Part shown: positions 40,971-52,201 of the stretch, one piece after another
How positions within the stretch are numbered: position 1 is the first letter of the stretch
Layout of the letters: each line of letters starts with the position of its first letter
Assembly (NCBI GenBank): GCA_015060975.1
Contig: SUXI01000004.1
Location: 1-64,000 of the forward strand
Length of the DNA stretch: 64,000 bases
Direction: 5' to 3'
Source of the DNA: Bacteroidales bacterium
GTDB lineage: Bacteria > Bacteroidota > Bacteroidia > Bacteroidales > Muribaculaceae
Notes under the pieces: generated by a model
Seen by the model: the letters and a program-made list of their open reading frames with translations, nothing else
Told to the model about the DNA's origin: nothing
The model's database searches: none
Position numbers and translations under genes: made by a program

Positions 40971-41726
40971 TTATTTTACATTCATGTTTGCATCTAAGCG
41001 TTGGCGAACCACCTCATACATCATCACTCCGGCCGCTACTGAAACATTTAGTGAACCTATATTCCCAAATTGAGGGATGGAGACCATTGTATCACATAAA
41101 CGAAGCACTTCGGCTGATATTCCTATATCTTCAGCTCCCATTACAATAGCAATAGGTCCGGTATAATCAGCCTGAGTATATGAAATTTCAGCTTTTTCTG
41201 AGGCTGCAACTATTTGGTAACCGTTATCTTTAAGAAATCTTACCGCCGATATTACATTCTTTTCGCGACAAACAGGGAGATAATGTAATGCACCGGCAGA
41301 TGTCTTTATGGCATCAGCATTAACTGTAACACTACCACGCTCAGGGATTACGATTGCATTTGCTCCAACACATTCACATGTACGTGAAATAGCCCCAAAA
41401 TTCCTGACATCGGTAATTCCATCAAGCACAACTAAGAAGGGCAACATTCCGGCTTCGTATATTTGTGGGACTAGATTGTCGAGTGTATGATATGTTACAG
41501 CTGATAAAATTGCAACGACACCTTGATGATTTTTTCGGGTTATCTTATTTATGCGTTCAATGGGGACGCGTTGGGTTACAATCTCATAATCGTGAATCAG
41601 ATTAAATAATTCGCCAACAAGCTCTCCTTGTAGGTCTTTTTTGATGAGGATTTTATCAATATCTTTACCTGCTTCGATGGCTTCCATTACAGCGCGGATG
41701 CCAAATATATATTCGTTTCGTTTCAT
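40971..41726 (-). CDS. rlmB: TrmH-family 23S rRNA 2'-O-methyltransferase (RlmB-like)
   Basis: ALDGITDVRNFGAISRTCECVGANAIVIPERGS-like SPOUT block; IVMGAEDIGIS; IPQFGNIGSLNVSVAAGVMMYE. Confidence 0.92.
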   Translation of the reverse strand: MKRNEYIFGIRAVMEAIEAGKDIDKILIKKDLQGELVGELFNLIHDYEIVTQRVPIERINKITRKNHQGVVAILSAVTYHTLDNLVPQIYEAGMLPFLVVLDGITDVRNFGAISRTCECVGANAIVIPERGSVTVNADAIKTSAGALHYLPVCREKNVISAVRFLKDNGYQIVAASEKAEISYTQADYTGPIAIVMGAEDIGISAEVLRLCDTMVSIPQFGNIGSLNVSVAAGVMMYEVVRQRLDANMNVK

Positions 41727-41735
41727 ATTAATTCA

Positions 41736-43400
41736 TTATTTCTGATTTAGTAATGAGCGTGCATTTGCAATAGCTGCATCTTCAACGTTTGAACCACTTA
41801 GCATAATGGCAATTTCGTTTATGCGTTCATCAAATGATAATTGTCGAATATGAGTGTTAGTTGTAGATTCATTATCTTCTTTATATACTTTGTATTGCCA
41901 ATCACCTTTAGCCGCAACCTGAGGTAGATGCGTAATAGCTATAACTTGAATATTTTTTGATATACTTTGCATCATCTCACCCATGCGATTAGCAACGTCA
42001 CCCGACACTCCGGTATCAACTTCATCAAAAATTATTGAGGGTAAATGCATTTTGTTAGCAATTATCGATTTAACAGATAGCATAAGTCGAGAAATTTCTC
42101 CTCCTGAAGCTGTGTTTCCCACGGGCATGAGCGATTGATTTTTATTGAATGCAAACAAAAACTCAACATTGTCTATTCCATTAGGTTGAAGGGAAGTCGT
42201 ATTTGAAATTTCAACTTTGCATTGCAAATTTTTCATGCCAAGGGGGGTGGCTCTTTCTTTGAGTGTTAATGCGAATTTTTCTCCTTCTGTTTTTCGTGCA
42301 CTTGAAATTTGTTTTGCAATTTCAAGTGCATATCTTTGTGCCTGTTTTGCTTCAATTTCAAACTGAGAAATTACACCTTCGCTGTTTTCAATTGCATTTA
42401 ATTTCGCTTTTATTTCATTACGAATATCAATTAAAGCTTCAACGCTGTCAACATTGTGCCGATGCTGTAGATTGTATATGGCGCTTAATCGTTGTTCGAT
42501 TTGTTCGAGATCTTGAGGACTTGCACTTAAATTACTATCATAGCTTGATAATGAATCTACTATGTCTTGAATCTCAATACGAGCAGATTCAAGCCGTTGA
42601 GTCATTGATTCTGCCTCATCTATCACATCTTTTAGTTGGCTACAGCTATCAGTCGCATTTTTGAGTAATAACAAAACGTTACAATTATTAACAGAAAGTG
42701 CCGATAAGATAGTGTTAAGATGCTGTTTTATCTCGGTTCTGTTTGAAAGAATATCTCGTTCTTTTTCTAAATCGGATTGCTCTCCTGCAATAAGATTCAT
42801 ATCTTCAAGTTGTTGTAGCTGAAATCTCATAAAATCCTCATCTGAATTAGCTTTTGCAATAAGTTCTCGTGTCGCTTTTAACTTCTTTACAGCATTTCTA
42901 AATGCATTATAACGAATAGTATATTCATTCAATAAAGCATCGTTATGTGCTAGATTATCAATTATCTGCAGTTGATATTCAGTTGAAGTCAAAAGCTGGT
43001 TTTGATGTTGGGAATGTATATCTACAAGTTGTAATGCTACAGATTGGAGCTGAGTTAATGATACAGGTGTATCATTAATGAATGCTCGAGATCTTCCGGT
43101 TGGAGCAATCTCTCTGCGTAAGATACATTGTTCATTAATCCATTCAATATCATTTTCAACACAAAAACGTTTTAATGATAAATTTTCTTTGACCGAAAAA
43201 GTCGCTTCTATGATTGATTTGCGTTTTGAATCCCGTATCACTTTTGTGTCGGCTCTTTCACCTAAAATAAGTGATAATGCACCTAGTAGAATTGATTTTC
43301 CGGCACCTGTTTCTCCGGTAATAATGTTTAAACCGGAATGAAAATCGATGTCAATATTATCGATTAGTGCATAATTTGAGATGTGCAAAGATTCAATCAT
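41736..43400 (-). CDS. recN: DNA repair protein RecN
   Basis: LIDNIDIDFHSGLNIITGETGAGKSILLGALSLILGERAD; SGGEISRLMLSVKSI; IIFDEVDTGVSGDVANRMG. Confidence 0.95.
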   Translation of the reverse strand: MIESLHISNYALIDNIDIDFHSGLNIITGETGAGKSILLGALSLILGERADTKVIRDSKRKSIIEATFSVKENLSLKRFCVENDIEWINEQCILRREIAPTGRSRAFINDTPVSLTQLQSVALQLVDIHSQHQNQLLTSTEYQLQIIDNLAHNDALLNEYTIRYNAFRNAVKKLKATRELIAKANSDEDFMRFQLQQLEDMNLIAGEQSDLEKERDILSNRTEIKQHLNTILSALSVNNCNVLLLLKNATDSCSQLKDVIDEAESMTQRLESARIEIQDIVDSLSSYDSNLSASPQDLEQIEQRLSAIYNLQHRHNVDSVEALIDIRNEIKAKLNAIENSEGVISQFEIEAKQAQRYALEIAKQISSARKTEGEKFALTLKERATPLGMKNLQCKVEISNTTSLQPNGIDNVEFLFAFNKNQSLMPVGNTASGGEISRLMLSVKSIIANKMHLPSIIFDEVDTGVSGDVANRMGEMMQSISKNIQVIAITHLPQVAAKGDWQYKVYKEDNESTTNTHIRQLSFDERINEIAIMLSGSNVEDAAIANARSLLNQK

Positions 43401-43411
43401 TCACAAATGTA

Positions 43412-44332
43412 TTATTTATTTGTTCCTGTCTTAATTTTAGTTAGACGATCATTTTCGGTAGGGTATAACGATGATAATATTTCATATGCGTTATCTCGTT
43501 CGGATTGAGATGCTTTGGTGTATAGATTTACCAATTCATCAAGTTTTGCATCTTTGAACATTGATAATCCTACCGACATGGGAGCAACGTCGTAAATCTT
43601 TCTTAAATATTCAAGCGTTGAACTGATTTTAGCTCGACCTTTGTCAGGGCTTAATACCATTTCATCTAGTCCTAATCGGTGATATTCATATAAAAGATTT
43701 CGTAAAATTGCAGTGTTGGGCTCTGTGTATGCAGATAATACAGATGGGCGATTTTTAGTATCTTCAAACGCTTTCCAACCACTTTCGCCTGATGATTGTG
43801 CCATTTGAACAACATTCTGTGCTTTTTCATAAAAAAAATCTCCTCCTTTGGGTGAGAATGAGTCAAAATCTAGAGCTAATATTAAGTAAGCATAGAAATT
43901 GAGTATTGCAGTGAGGTTGCTTTCCATATTGTTTTCAGAAAAAACCAATGGTTCATTTTCTTGGTATGAGAATTCAATTTTTGTATCTTTGAAATTTATT
44001 AATGTTGTGGTGTATGTGCTGTTATATACAGGGCGAGATGATTGAACCTGAAGGTCTCCAATCATAGTGTTGTCGTTATATTCTTTGATTGTAAAAAATA
44101 ATCGACAATCGATTTTTTCATTGACAGCAAACTGAGCATTCGAGAATTTATTGGTGTTCATATATTCAGTAATTGCGCCTTTAAGAGTTTCGAATATTTG
44201 TTTGTTCACCCCTTGAATTTGGTCTGCATTGACATCTACATGGCAATTCAGTTCTTGCCCTTTCGCATTGAAAGAGAGAGAGACAATAAAATGGAGTATA
44301 ACCGTCAAAGATATGAGTTTGAAATTTTTCAT
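43412..44332 (-). CDS. DUF4835 (PorD-like) protein
   Basis: Signal peptide; QELNCHVDVNADQIQGVNKQIFETLKGAITEYMNTNKF, a conserved Bacteroidetes family; in the conserved coaBC-recN neighbourhood. Confidence 0.8.
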   Translation of the reverse strand: MKNFKLISLTVILHFIVSLSFNAKGQELNCHVDVNADQIQGVNKQIFETLKGAITEYMNTNKFSNAQFAVNEKIDCRLFFTIKEYNDNTMIGDLQVQSSRPVYNSTYTTTLINFKDTKIEFSYQENEPLVFSENNMESNLTAILNFYAYLILALDFDSFSPKGGDFFYEKAQNVVQMAQSSGESGWKAFEDTKNRPSVLSAYTEPNTAILRNLLYEYHRLGLDEMVLSPDKGRAKISSTLEYLRKIYDVAPMSVGLSMFKDAKLDELVNLYTKASQSERDNAYEILSSLYPTENDRLTKIKTGTNK

Positions 44333-45525
44333 TTCGTTATAATAGAGTCTAAAATATCTTTAGCAACTTCAACCTTAGATTTTAATGAATATTCTAATTT
44401 TTTTCCATTAGAAAAATAAGTGGTTATTTTGTTGGTATCTTTACCAAACCCAGCCCCTGAATCTTGAAGTGAATTAAGTATAATCATATCTAAATTTTTT
44501 CGATGCAATTTTTCAAGTGCATTATTCTCTTCATTGTTGGTTTCTAATGCAAAACCCACAAGAGTTTGGTCAGGTCGTTTAATTGCTCCTAATTTGGCTG
44601 CAATATCGGGATTCTTTACCAATTTTATTACCGGAACATCTTCTTTTTCTCGTTTGATTTTGATATCAATATATTTGGCAGGAGCATAGTCTGCAACAGC
44701 TGCGCACATAATCGCATAATCACAATTTGGGAAGATTTTAACGCATTGTTCATACATTTCCCTAGCTGACTCAACCTTTATGATATTAATATTAGGCGTT
44801 GATGTCGAAATTGAGACCGGACCACTCACTATTGTTACGTTTGCTCCACGATGTGCTGCTTCTTCAGCAATCGCATATCCCATTTTCCCAGAAGAATAAT
44901 TTCCTATAAATCTCACAGGGTCAATTTTCTCGTAGGTAGGACCGGCTGTAACAAGAACATTTTTACCCTTAAGAGCTTGTTGAGAAGCAAAGAATCTATA
45001 TAAATATTTAACTATTTCTTCAGGTTCTTCCATGCGTCCTTTGCCTATAAGATGGCTTGCTAACTCCCCTTCAGCTGGTTCGATAATGTGATTGCCGTAT
45101 GATTTTAGCAATTCAATATTTCTTTTGGTTGAAGGATGAGCCATCATATCCAAATCCATTGCCGGAGCTATGAATACCGGAGCTTTCGCTGATAGATATG
45201 TTGTAATTAGCATATTATCGGCAACTCCGTTTGCCATTTTTGCAATAGATGAAGCCGTTGCAGGCGCGATAACCATTGCATCAGCCCACAACCCTATATC
45301 TACATGACTATGCCATTCTCCGGTGTTGGCAGTGAAAAATTCGCTAATAACGGGCTTGCCACTTAATGCCGATAGAGTAACAGGCGTAATAAATTCTTTT
45401 CCCGAAGGGGTTATTACGACTTGCACTTCAGCACCGGCTTTAATCAATAATCTAAGTAATGTTACAGATTTATAAGCGGCAATACCACCTGAAATTCCTA
45501 ATATTATATGTTTGCCTTTCAGCAT
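44329..45525 (-). CDS. coaBC: Phosphopantothenoylcysteine decarboxylase/phosphopantothenate-cysteine ligase
   Basis: ILGISGGIAAYKSVTLLRLL; APAMDLDMM; VTAGPTYEKIDPVRFIGNYSSGKMGYAIAEEA. Confidence 0.95.
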   Translation of the reverse strand: MLKGKHIILGISGGIAAYKSVTLLRLLIKAGAEVQVVITPSGKEFITPVTLSALSGKPVISEFFTANTGEWHSHVDIGLWADAMVIAPATASSIAKMANGVADNMLITTYLSAKAPVFIAPAMDLDMMAHPSTKRNIELLKSYGNHIIEPAEGELASHLIGKGRMEEPEEIVKYLYRFFASQQALKGKNVLVTAGPTYEKIDPVRFIGNYSSGKMGYAIAEEAAHRGANVTIVSGPVSISTSTPNINIIKVESAREMYEQCVKIFPNCDYAIMCAAVADYAPAKYIDIKIKREKEDVPVIKLVKNPDIAAKLGAIKRPDQTLVGFALETNNEENNALEKLHRKNLDMIILNSLQDSGAGFGKDTNKITTYFSNGKKLEYSLKSKVEVAKDILDSIITK

Positions 45526-46286
45526 TATTTTGAGCGAAGTTTAATATTTGTAAAAACGTCTTTAGTATTTTGAGGAAAATCGCCTTGCATAATCCAACTA
45601 TAATATCCGATGTCTTTTTTCAAAACATCTTCAACAAGTTGCCCCTTATATTTTCCAAAATTGATTACTTCTTGGCGATTCTCATTATATATAATACGCC
45701 CTGCTAAATCTACATTCTTATTTTGTGAAGAGAACTCCGACAAAGCCTCCATGTCATTAGGAAGGTCATCATACATATCAAGCTGTGCTTTTAACACTTC
45801 GTATGTGGCACGAGTATCAGCATTTGCGGAATGTGCTCCTTCGAGGTCTTTTCCACAGTAAAACTTGTATGCGGCAACAAGCGTGCGTTGCTCTTTTTTG
45901 TGGAAAATAGTTTGCACATCAATAAATCGAGGTTTTGTAAAATCAAATTTAACTCCTACACGTTGAAATTCTTGGTCTAGCATAGGGATATCAAATTTGT
46001 TAGAATTAAACCCGGCTATATCACAACCAACAAAACTTTGTGCCAAATCTTTTGCAATCTCCTTGAATGTGCGACAATTTGCCACATCATCATTAGTAAT
46101 ATGATGCACGGCTGTTGCTTCTTCCGGTATTGGCATTTCCGGATTAATGCGTAATGTGCGTTCTTTTTCTTCGCCATTAGGCATAATTTTAATCATCGAA
46201 ATTTCAACAATGCGGTCGGTCGTGATATTAGTGCCTGTTGTTTCGAGGTCGAAAAAAATTATAGGTTTTTTTAGATTTAGTTCCAT
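45525..46286 (-). CDS. DnaQ-like 3'-5' exonuclease
   Basis: IIFFDLETTGTN (ExoI), GFNSNKFDIPML (ExoII), HSANADTRATYEVL (ExoIII). Confidence 0.9.
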   Translation of the reverse strand: MELNLKKPIIFFDLETTGTNITTDRIVEISMIKIMPNGEEKERTLRINPEMPIPEEATAVHHITNDDVANCRTFKEIAKDLAQSFVGCDIAGFNSNKFDIPMLDQEFQRVGVKFDFTKPRFIDVQTIFHKKEQRTLVAAYKFYCGKDLEGAHSANADTRATYEVLKAQLDMYDDLPNDMEALSEFSSQNKNVDLAGRIIYNENRQEVINFGKYKGQLVEDVLKKDIGYYSWIMQGDFPQNTKDVFTNIKLRSK

Positions 46287-46295
46287 TTTACACAA

Positions 46296-47423
46296 TTAAA
46301 AATCAGCGACTGTCATTGGCATAAGCAACATAAGAAGGTCACTTCCTTCTTTATTTTCAGATGGCACAAAGACTCCAGGACGACTAGGATCAGACAGAGA
46401 GATAAAAATATCGTTTGTTGATAATGTATTGAATATTTCGATAAGATATGGAGCACTGAATCCAATAATCATTTCATCTCCGGTAAAATCACATGGAACA
46501 GATTCCCAAGCAGATGTTTGATAATTATTGTCTTGAGCTTTAAGTATAATTTCATTAGGAGTTAGTTTGAACTTTACCAACCCATGCCCAGGATCAACAA
46601 ACATACCCACACGACGCACTGCACACAAAAGCGATTGTCTGTCAATTGTTAATTTATACGGATTATTTGTAGGAATTACCCTATTATAATCAGGGAAATT
46701 ACCCTTTATAAAACGACAATTAAATGTAAAAGATTCGCTATTGAATGTGGCACTTTTAGGCTCGATTGTTACATTAATTGATTCTTCTTTAGCAAACACA
46801 TTTTTTAATACAGTTGCAGGTTTAATAGGCAAGATACAAGACCCTTCTACGCCTGGCGCTGAAAGAGAATTACGATATCTAACCAGTTTTCGAGTATCAG
46901 TCGCTACAAATGTAATAGCATCGGGTTTTATATCCCATAGAATACCCATCATTTGAGGTCTTAAATCATCATTGCCAACTGCAAAAAGAGTATTGTCGAT
47001 ACCATCAATAATCTGTTTTGTTGGGCAACAGAATTCTAATTTACTTAATTCATCATCAGCATCTTTATTTGAAGGATATTCATTCCCATTTAATGCAATA
47101 AGGCTATAGTTACCACTTGGGTATGTGATTTCTACTGATAAATTACTATTTATCTCAAATGTTATTCCTTGGTCGGGCATTTCTTTAAGCAAATCCACAA
47201 GACGTCGAGCGTCTATGCAAAATTTACCTTCACCTTCTGCCTCTGTTACAGGGACTCTTGCTGATAAGGTATTTTCCAAATCTGATGCGGTGATTGTGAG
47301 AATATCGCCTTCGAGCGAGAACAAAAAATTGTTTAGAATAGCTAATGCATTCTTTGAATTTATGACTTTACTAACCGAGGAAACATAATTGTAAAGCGTT
47401 TTGCTTGGAATATTAAATTTCAT
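46296..47423 (-). CDS. dnaN: DNA polymerase III beta sliding clamp
   Basis: MKFNIPSKTLYNYVSSVSKVINSKNALAILNNFLF; C-terminal LLMPMTV; start revised to the internal Met. Confidence 0.95.
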   Translation of the reverse strand: MKFNIPSKTLYNYVSSVSKVINSKNALAILNNFLFSLEGDILTITASDLENTLSARVPVTEAEGEGKFCIDARRLVDLLKEMPDQGITFEINSNLSVEITYPSGNYSLIALNGNEYPSNKDADDELSKLEFCCPTKQIIDGIDNTLFAVGNDDLRPQMMGILWDIKPDAITFVATDTRKLVRYRNSLSAPGVEGSCILPIKPATVLKNVFAKEESINVTIEPKSATFNSESFTFNCRFIKGNFPDYNRVIPTNNPYKLTIDRQSLLCAVRRVGMFVDPGHGLVKFKLTPNEIILKAQDNNYQTSAWESVPCDFTGDEMIIGFSAPYLIEIFNTLSTNDIFISLSDPSRPGVFVPSENKEGSDLLMLLMPMTVADF

Positions 47424-47532
47424 ATAATTGTATTTTTGAGTTATTTTCAATTTATCAATCTACAAATATAGTATTTTTATTATAATTATTCACTTCATTA
47501 GAATACAAAATATTATTAAAATATAAACAATT

Positions 47533-47562
47533 CAGAGGATGCATTATTTAACACATCCTCTG
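47533..47562 (-). terminator. Terminator of valS
   Basis: CAGAGGATG-cattatttaaca-CATCCTCTG, followed on the minus strand by a T-rich stretch. Confidence 0.75.
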
Positions 47563-47583
47563 AGCCGCAGTGTCACACTTGAT

Positions 47584-50205
47584 TTATTTACTTAACGCTA
47601 CAATACTTTCTTCTAATGATTTTATTTTAGATTCAGCATCTGCCATTTTTTTTCTTTCACTTTCCACTACTGCAATCGGTGCATTATTCACAAATCGTTC
47701 ATTATTTAATTTCTTTTGCACAGAAGCAAGGAACCCACGTTGATAATCAAGTTCTTTGTTTAATTTTACAAGTTCAGCCTCTATATCAATATTATTGGAT
47801 AGAGGTATGTTAAATTCTGTTGTGCCAACCATAAACGAGGTCGCAGCCGCATCTTTGTCGCTTGTTTTATTAATCGAGTCAAGATTTGCAAGTTTTTTAA
47901 CAACACTAAACTCTGAGCAATTTATATCACCTAATATATTAAGAGTCAGAATATCTTTATTTGATATATTTTTAGCTGCTCTTACTCCACGAACACCTAC
48001 AATAATCTCTTTGGCAAATTCCATTGAAGCAAGAAGGTCTTGATTAATTTCAGTCCCATTCGGAATCAATGCAGTCATTATTGATTCACCGTCTTTTCGC
48101 TCATCGAGGTGTTGCCACAATTCTTCAGTAATAAATGGCATAAATGGATGTAGCAGTCTTAATAATGAATCAAAATAGTTGAGTGTAGCATTATAAGTCG
48201 CTTTGTCAATAGGTTGACCATACATAGGTTTAACCATTTCAAGATACCATGAAGAGAACTCATCCCAAAATAGTTTGTAAACTTCCATCAATGCTTCTGA
48301 AAGTCGGAACTTCGAGAACAAGTCTTTTACCTCTATCAATGTCTCATTAAGTTTTGCTTCAAACCAAAATGTTGCTCGCTTAGCATATTCAGGTTGTTCA
48401 ATATCAGCGACTTCCCAACCTTTAACTAAACGAAACGCATTCCAAATCTTATTACAGAAATTACGACCTTGCTCACACAATTTATCATCATAAAGAATAT
48501 CATTACCGGCCGGAGCAGCTAACATCATACCCATGCGCACACCATCGGCACCGTAAGTTGTTATTAAATCAAGTGGATCGGGAGAATTTCCCAAAGACTT
48601 AGACATTTTACGTCCTAATTTATCACGAACAATGCCGGTAAAATAAACTGACTTAAACGGTTTGTCGTTTAAGTATTCATATCCAGAAATAATCATGCGA
48701 GCAACCCAGAAGAAAATAATATCAGGTCCGGTTACAAGGTCACTGGTAGGGTAGTAATATTTGATTTCTTCATTATTTGGATCTAAAATACCATTAAATA
48801 ATGAAATTGGCCATAGCCAAGAACTAAACCATGTGTCAAGACAATCTTCATCACGACGAAGGTCTTTAATTAAAAGATTGTCATTCCCTGTTTTTTCTTT
48901 GGCTAATTCAAGAGCTTTTTCGTCGTTTTCAGCTACAACATATCCTCCTTCAGGCAAGAAGTATGCGGGAATGCGATGGCCCCACCAAAGTTGACGACTA
49001 ATACACCAATCCTTAATATTGGTCATCCAATGACGATATGTGTTCTTAAATTTTGGCGGATAGAATTTTATATCATCATCCATTACTGCATCAAGCGCCG
49101 GTAGGGTTATTTGATCCATTTTTAGGAACCATTGCATTGAAAGTTTTGGTTCTATAACAACTTTTGTGCGTTCAGAGTATCCAACTTTATTATCATAGTC
49201 TTCAATTTTTTCCACCAATCCTGCGTTATCAAGATCTAAAACAATTTCTCTACGAACATCAAAACGATCCTTACCAACATACATACCACCAGCTTCGCTG
49301 ATTGTGCCATTGTCGTTAAAAATATCGATAGTAGGAAGGTTGTATTTTTCTCCAAGCATATAGTCATTAACATCATGAGCTGGAGTAACTTTCAAGCAAC
49401 CAGTTCCAAATTCCATTTCAACATATTCGTCCATTATAATAGGTACAATACGACCAACAAGTGGCACGATTACATTCTTACCTTTTAGCCATTGATAGCG
49501 CTCATCGTTTGGATTGACACATACTGCGGTGTCACCTAAGATGGTTTCAGGGCGAGTTGTTGCGACAACTATGTATTTATCTTCGCCTTCAACATAATAG
49601 CGTAGATGATATAATTTGCTATGTTCTTCTTTATATATAACTTCTTCATCTGATAATGCTGTAAGGGCGGCAGGATCCCAGTTGACCATTCTTACTCCTC
49701 GATAAATCAAACCTTTGTTATATAAATCAACAAATACTTTGATAACGCTTTGGCTTCGTAATTCGTCCATTGTAAATGCCGTACGACTCCAATCACATGA
49801 AGCACCTAATTTCTTTAATTGTTCTAAAATAATGCCACCATGTTTACGAGTCCATTCCCAAGCATGTTCCAAAAACTCTTCACGAGTGAGGTCTGTTTTT
49901 TTTATACCCTCTGAAGCTAATTTCGCCACTACTTTTGCTTCTGTTGCAATCGACGCATGGTCTGTGCCAGGAACCCACAACGCATTTTTACCTTCCATGC
50001 GTGCTCGACGAATAAGAATATCCTGAATTGTATTATTAAGCATGTGCCCCATGTGTAACACTCCGGTCACATTGGGAGGTGGAATAACAATTGTATATGG
50101 TTCACGTTCATCAGGAACAGATTTAAACAATTCATGTTTTATCCAATAGCTGTACCATTTATCTTCAACCTCTGATGGGTTGTATTTTGTGGCTAATTCG
50201 TTCAT
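47584..50205 (-). CDS. valS: Valyl-tRNA synthetase
   Basis: [53 protein letters not shown]. Confidence 0.97.
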   Translation of the reverse strand: MNELATKYNPSEVEDKWYSYWIKHELFKSVPDEREPYTIVIPPPNVTGVLHMGHMLNNTIQDILIRRARMEGKNALWVPGTDHASIATEAKVVAKLASEGIKKTDLTREEFLEHAWEWTRKHGGIILEQLKKLGASCDWSRTAFTMDELRSQSVIKVFVDLYNKGLIYRGVRMVNWDPAALTALSDEEVIYKEEHSKLYHLRYYVEGEDKYIVVATTRPETILGDTAVCVNPNDERYQWLKGKNVIVPLVGRIVPIIMDEYVEMEFGTGCLKVTPAHDVNDYMLGEKYNLPTIDIFNDNGTISEAGGMYVGKDRFDVRREIVLDLDNAGLVEKIEDYDNKVGYSERTKVVIEPKLSMQWFLKMDQITLPALDAVMDDDIKFYPPKFKNTYRHWMTNIKDWCISRQLWWGHRIPAYFLPEGGYVVAENDEKALELAKEKTGNDNLLIKDLRRDEDCLDTWFSSWLWPISLFNGILDPNNEEIKYYYPTSDLVTGPDIIFFWVARMIISGYEYLNDKPFKSVYFTGIVRDKLGRKMSKSLGNSPDPLDLITTYGADGVRMGMMLAAPAGNDILYDDKLCEQGRNFCNKIWNAFRLVKGWEVADIEQPEYAKRATFWFEAKLNETLIEVKDLFSKFRLSEALMEVYKLFWDEFSSWYLEMVKPMYGQPIDKATYNATLNYFDSLLRLLHPFMPFITEELWQHLDERKDGESIMTALIPNGTEINQDLLASMEFAKEIIVGVRGVRAAKNISNKDILTLNILGDINCSEFSVVKKLANLDSINKTSDKDAAATSFMVGTTEFNIPLSNNIDIEAELVKLNKELDYQRGFLASVQKKLNNERFVNNAPIAVVESERKKMADAESKIKSLEESIVALSK

Positions 50206-50233
50206 TTCAAAATGTATTTTAATTTATAAAATG

Positions 50234-50241
50234 CAAATTTA
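50234..50241 (-). promoter_or_regulatory. Candidate -7 box (TAAATTTG on the minus strand) for valS
   Basis: TAnnTTTG 29 bp upstream of the start, in the same gcaaatttacta context as purH. Confidence 0.4.
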
Positions 50242-50415
50242 CTAAATAATATTGGATATTTTAAATGCTTTATGTGGCTTTTTGAACAAAATACTCAAAT
50301 AGTTAATAATATAATGAGGAAAATGAATTAAATTTGTGCTGTGAATATTATTGTGCGAAATACAATGATGAGCAAACCTTTTGGATTTGCTTAAATTATA
50401 GTAAACAAAAATGTA

Positions 50416-52104
50416 ATGAATACAAAACTTATTATTTATCAATTATTGCCTCGATTATTTGGTAATAAAAATGAAAATTGCATTCCAAATGGAACAATCG
50501 AAGAAAATGGATGTGGAAAACTTAATAATATAAACACAACCGTTTTAAACAAAATAAAGAAATTGGGTATTACGCATATTTGGTACACCGGTATAATTGA
50601 ACATGCACAAAAAACCGACTATACTAAATATGGAATAGCTAAAGATAATCCTTATATTGTTAAAGGAAATGCCGGTTCCCCTTATGCTATAAAAGATTAT
50701 TATGACGTTGACCCTGATTTGGCTGTAAATGTTCCCAAGCGTATTGTTGAGTTTGAAAATTTGGTAAAAAGGACTCACAATGCAGGGATGAAGGTGATTA
50801 TAGATTTTGTCCCCAATCACGTAGCTCGTCAGTATCATTCTGATTCAAAGCCTATTGGTATTGAAGATTTAGGTGCGGGAGATGATAATACATACTTTTT
50901 TAAACAAAGCAATAACTTTTATTATATTCCACGACAACAATTTGCTCCTAATATTAATTGGGGTGCAGTTACTGAAGCATATAACGAATTCCCAGCCAAA
51001 GCAACCGGGAACGATTGCTTTAGTGCGTTCCCCGGTGAATATGATTGGTATGAAACTATTAAATTAAATTATGGCATCGATTATGGAGATGGATCTCATC
51101 ATTTTGACCCAATACCCGATACATGGTTTAAGATGCTACATATCTTAAGATATTGGGCGTCAAAAGGCATTGATGGATTTAGATGCGATATGGCTCACAT
51201 GGTTCCGATAGAATTTTGGAAATGGGCAATTGCAAATGTAAAAGAAACTTATCCAGAAATGATATTTATTGCTGAGATATACAACACTAATTTATATCAT
51301 GATTTCATCAAGGTTGGTGGATTTGATTTTCTGTATGATAAAGTTACTCTATATGATACACTTCGAGGGGTGCAATGTTCAAACTATTCGGCTGCTCAAA
51401 TTACAAATTGTTGGCAAACTGTTGATGGCATAAATGCCAATATGCTAAATTTTCTGGAAAATCATGATGAGCAACGGTTCGCTTCAAAACAATATGCAGG
51501 TGATGCTGCAATAGTAACACCTTCATTAGTTGTGAGTTCAATGATAAATACCGGGCCCATGATGATATATGCTGGTCAAGAATTGGGAGAACAGGCAGCC
51601 GATGCAGAAGGATATAGTGGATTAGATGGAAGAACTACTATTTTTGATTATTGGAGCATACCCACGTTGCGTCGCTGGTACAATAACGGAGCTTGTGATG
51701 ATTCTTTGTTAACAAGCCGAGAAATTTGGCTTAGAAATTTATATACTAAGGTTCTTTCATTATGTAACAACGAAAAAGCAATTTCAAATGGAAGTTTTTT
51801 TGATTTAATGTATGTTAATTACAATAATGCGACATTAAATCCTCATGACCATTATGTATTTTTAAGACATTTTGAACATGAAACAATTTTAATTGCCGTC
51901 AACTTTAGAAGTTGCTCATGTGATTTAAAAATCAACATTCCTATTCATGCATTTAATATCCTTGGGATTAAAGAAGGTGAATACGAAGCAGAAGAATTAC
52001 TATCAGGTGAAAAAATGAAAAAATACTTATCCTCGGAAGTGCCATTTGAAACTTTTATATCTCCATATAATGCCGTGATATGGAAGATTTGTAATAAAAA
52101 TTGA
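50416..52104 (+). CDS. GH13 alpha-amylase family protein without signal peptide
   Basis: VIIDFVPNHVA; GFRCDMAHMVP; FIAEIYN; FLENHDEQRF, the four GH13 blocks. Confidence 0.92.
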   Translation: MNTKLIIYQLLPRLFGNKNENCIPNGTIEENGCGKLNNINTTVLNKIKKLGITHIWYTGIIEHAQKTDYTKYGIAKDNPYIVKGNAGSPYAIKDYYDVDPDLAVNVPKRIVEFENLVKRTHNAGMKVIIDFVPNHVARQYHSDSKPIGIEDLGAGDDNTYFFKQSNNFYYIPRQQFAPNINWGAVTEAYNEFPAKATGNDCFSAFPGEYDWYETIKLNYGIDYGDGSHHFDPIPDTWFKMLHILRYWASKGIDGFRCDMAHMVPIEFWKWAIANVKETYPEMIFIAEIYNTNLYHDFIKVGGFDFLYDKVTLYDTLRGVQCSNYSAAQITNCWQTVDGINANMLNFLENHDEQRFASKQYAGDAAIVTPSLVVSSMINTGPMMIYAGQELGEQAADAEGYSGLDGRTTIFDYWSIPTLRRWYNNGACDDSLLTSREIWLRNLYTKVLSLCNNEKAISNGSFFDLMYVNYNNATLNPHDHYVFLRHFEHETILIAVNFRSCSCDLKINIPIHAFNILGIKEGEYEAEELLSGEKMKKYLSSEVPFETFISPYNAVIWKICNKN

Positions 52105-52201
52105 GTATATAAAGCAAAAAAAAACACCAATAAGGAAGATATTAACAGCAAAAAATAGTATTTTTGTAAAAATAATTTACAACACATAAAATTTTAATAA
52201 T

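Noticed and set aside
42263-42664. 133-aa plus-strand ORF inside recN
   Set aside because: Antisense to conserved RecN coding sequence; low-complexity L/H/Q-rich translation.
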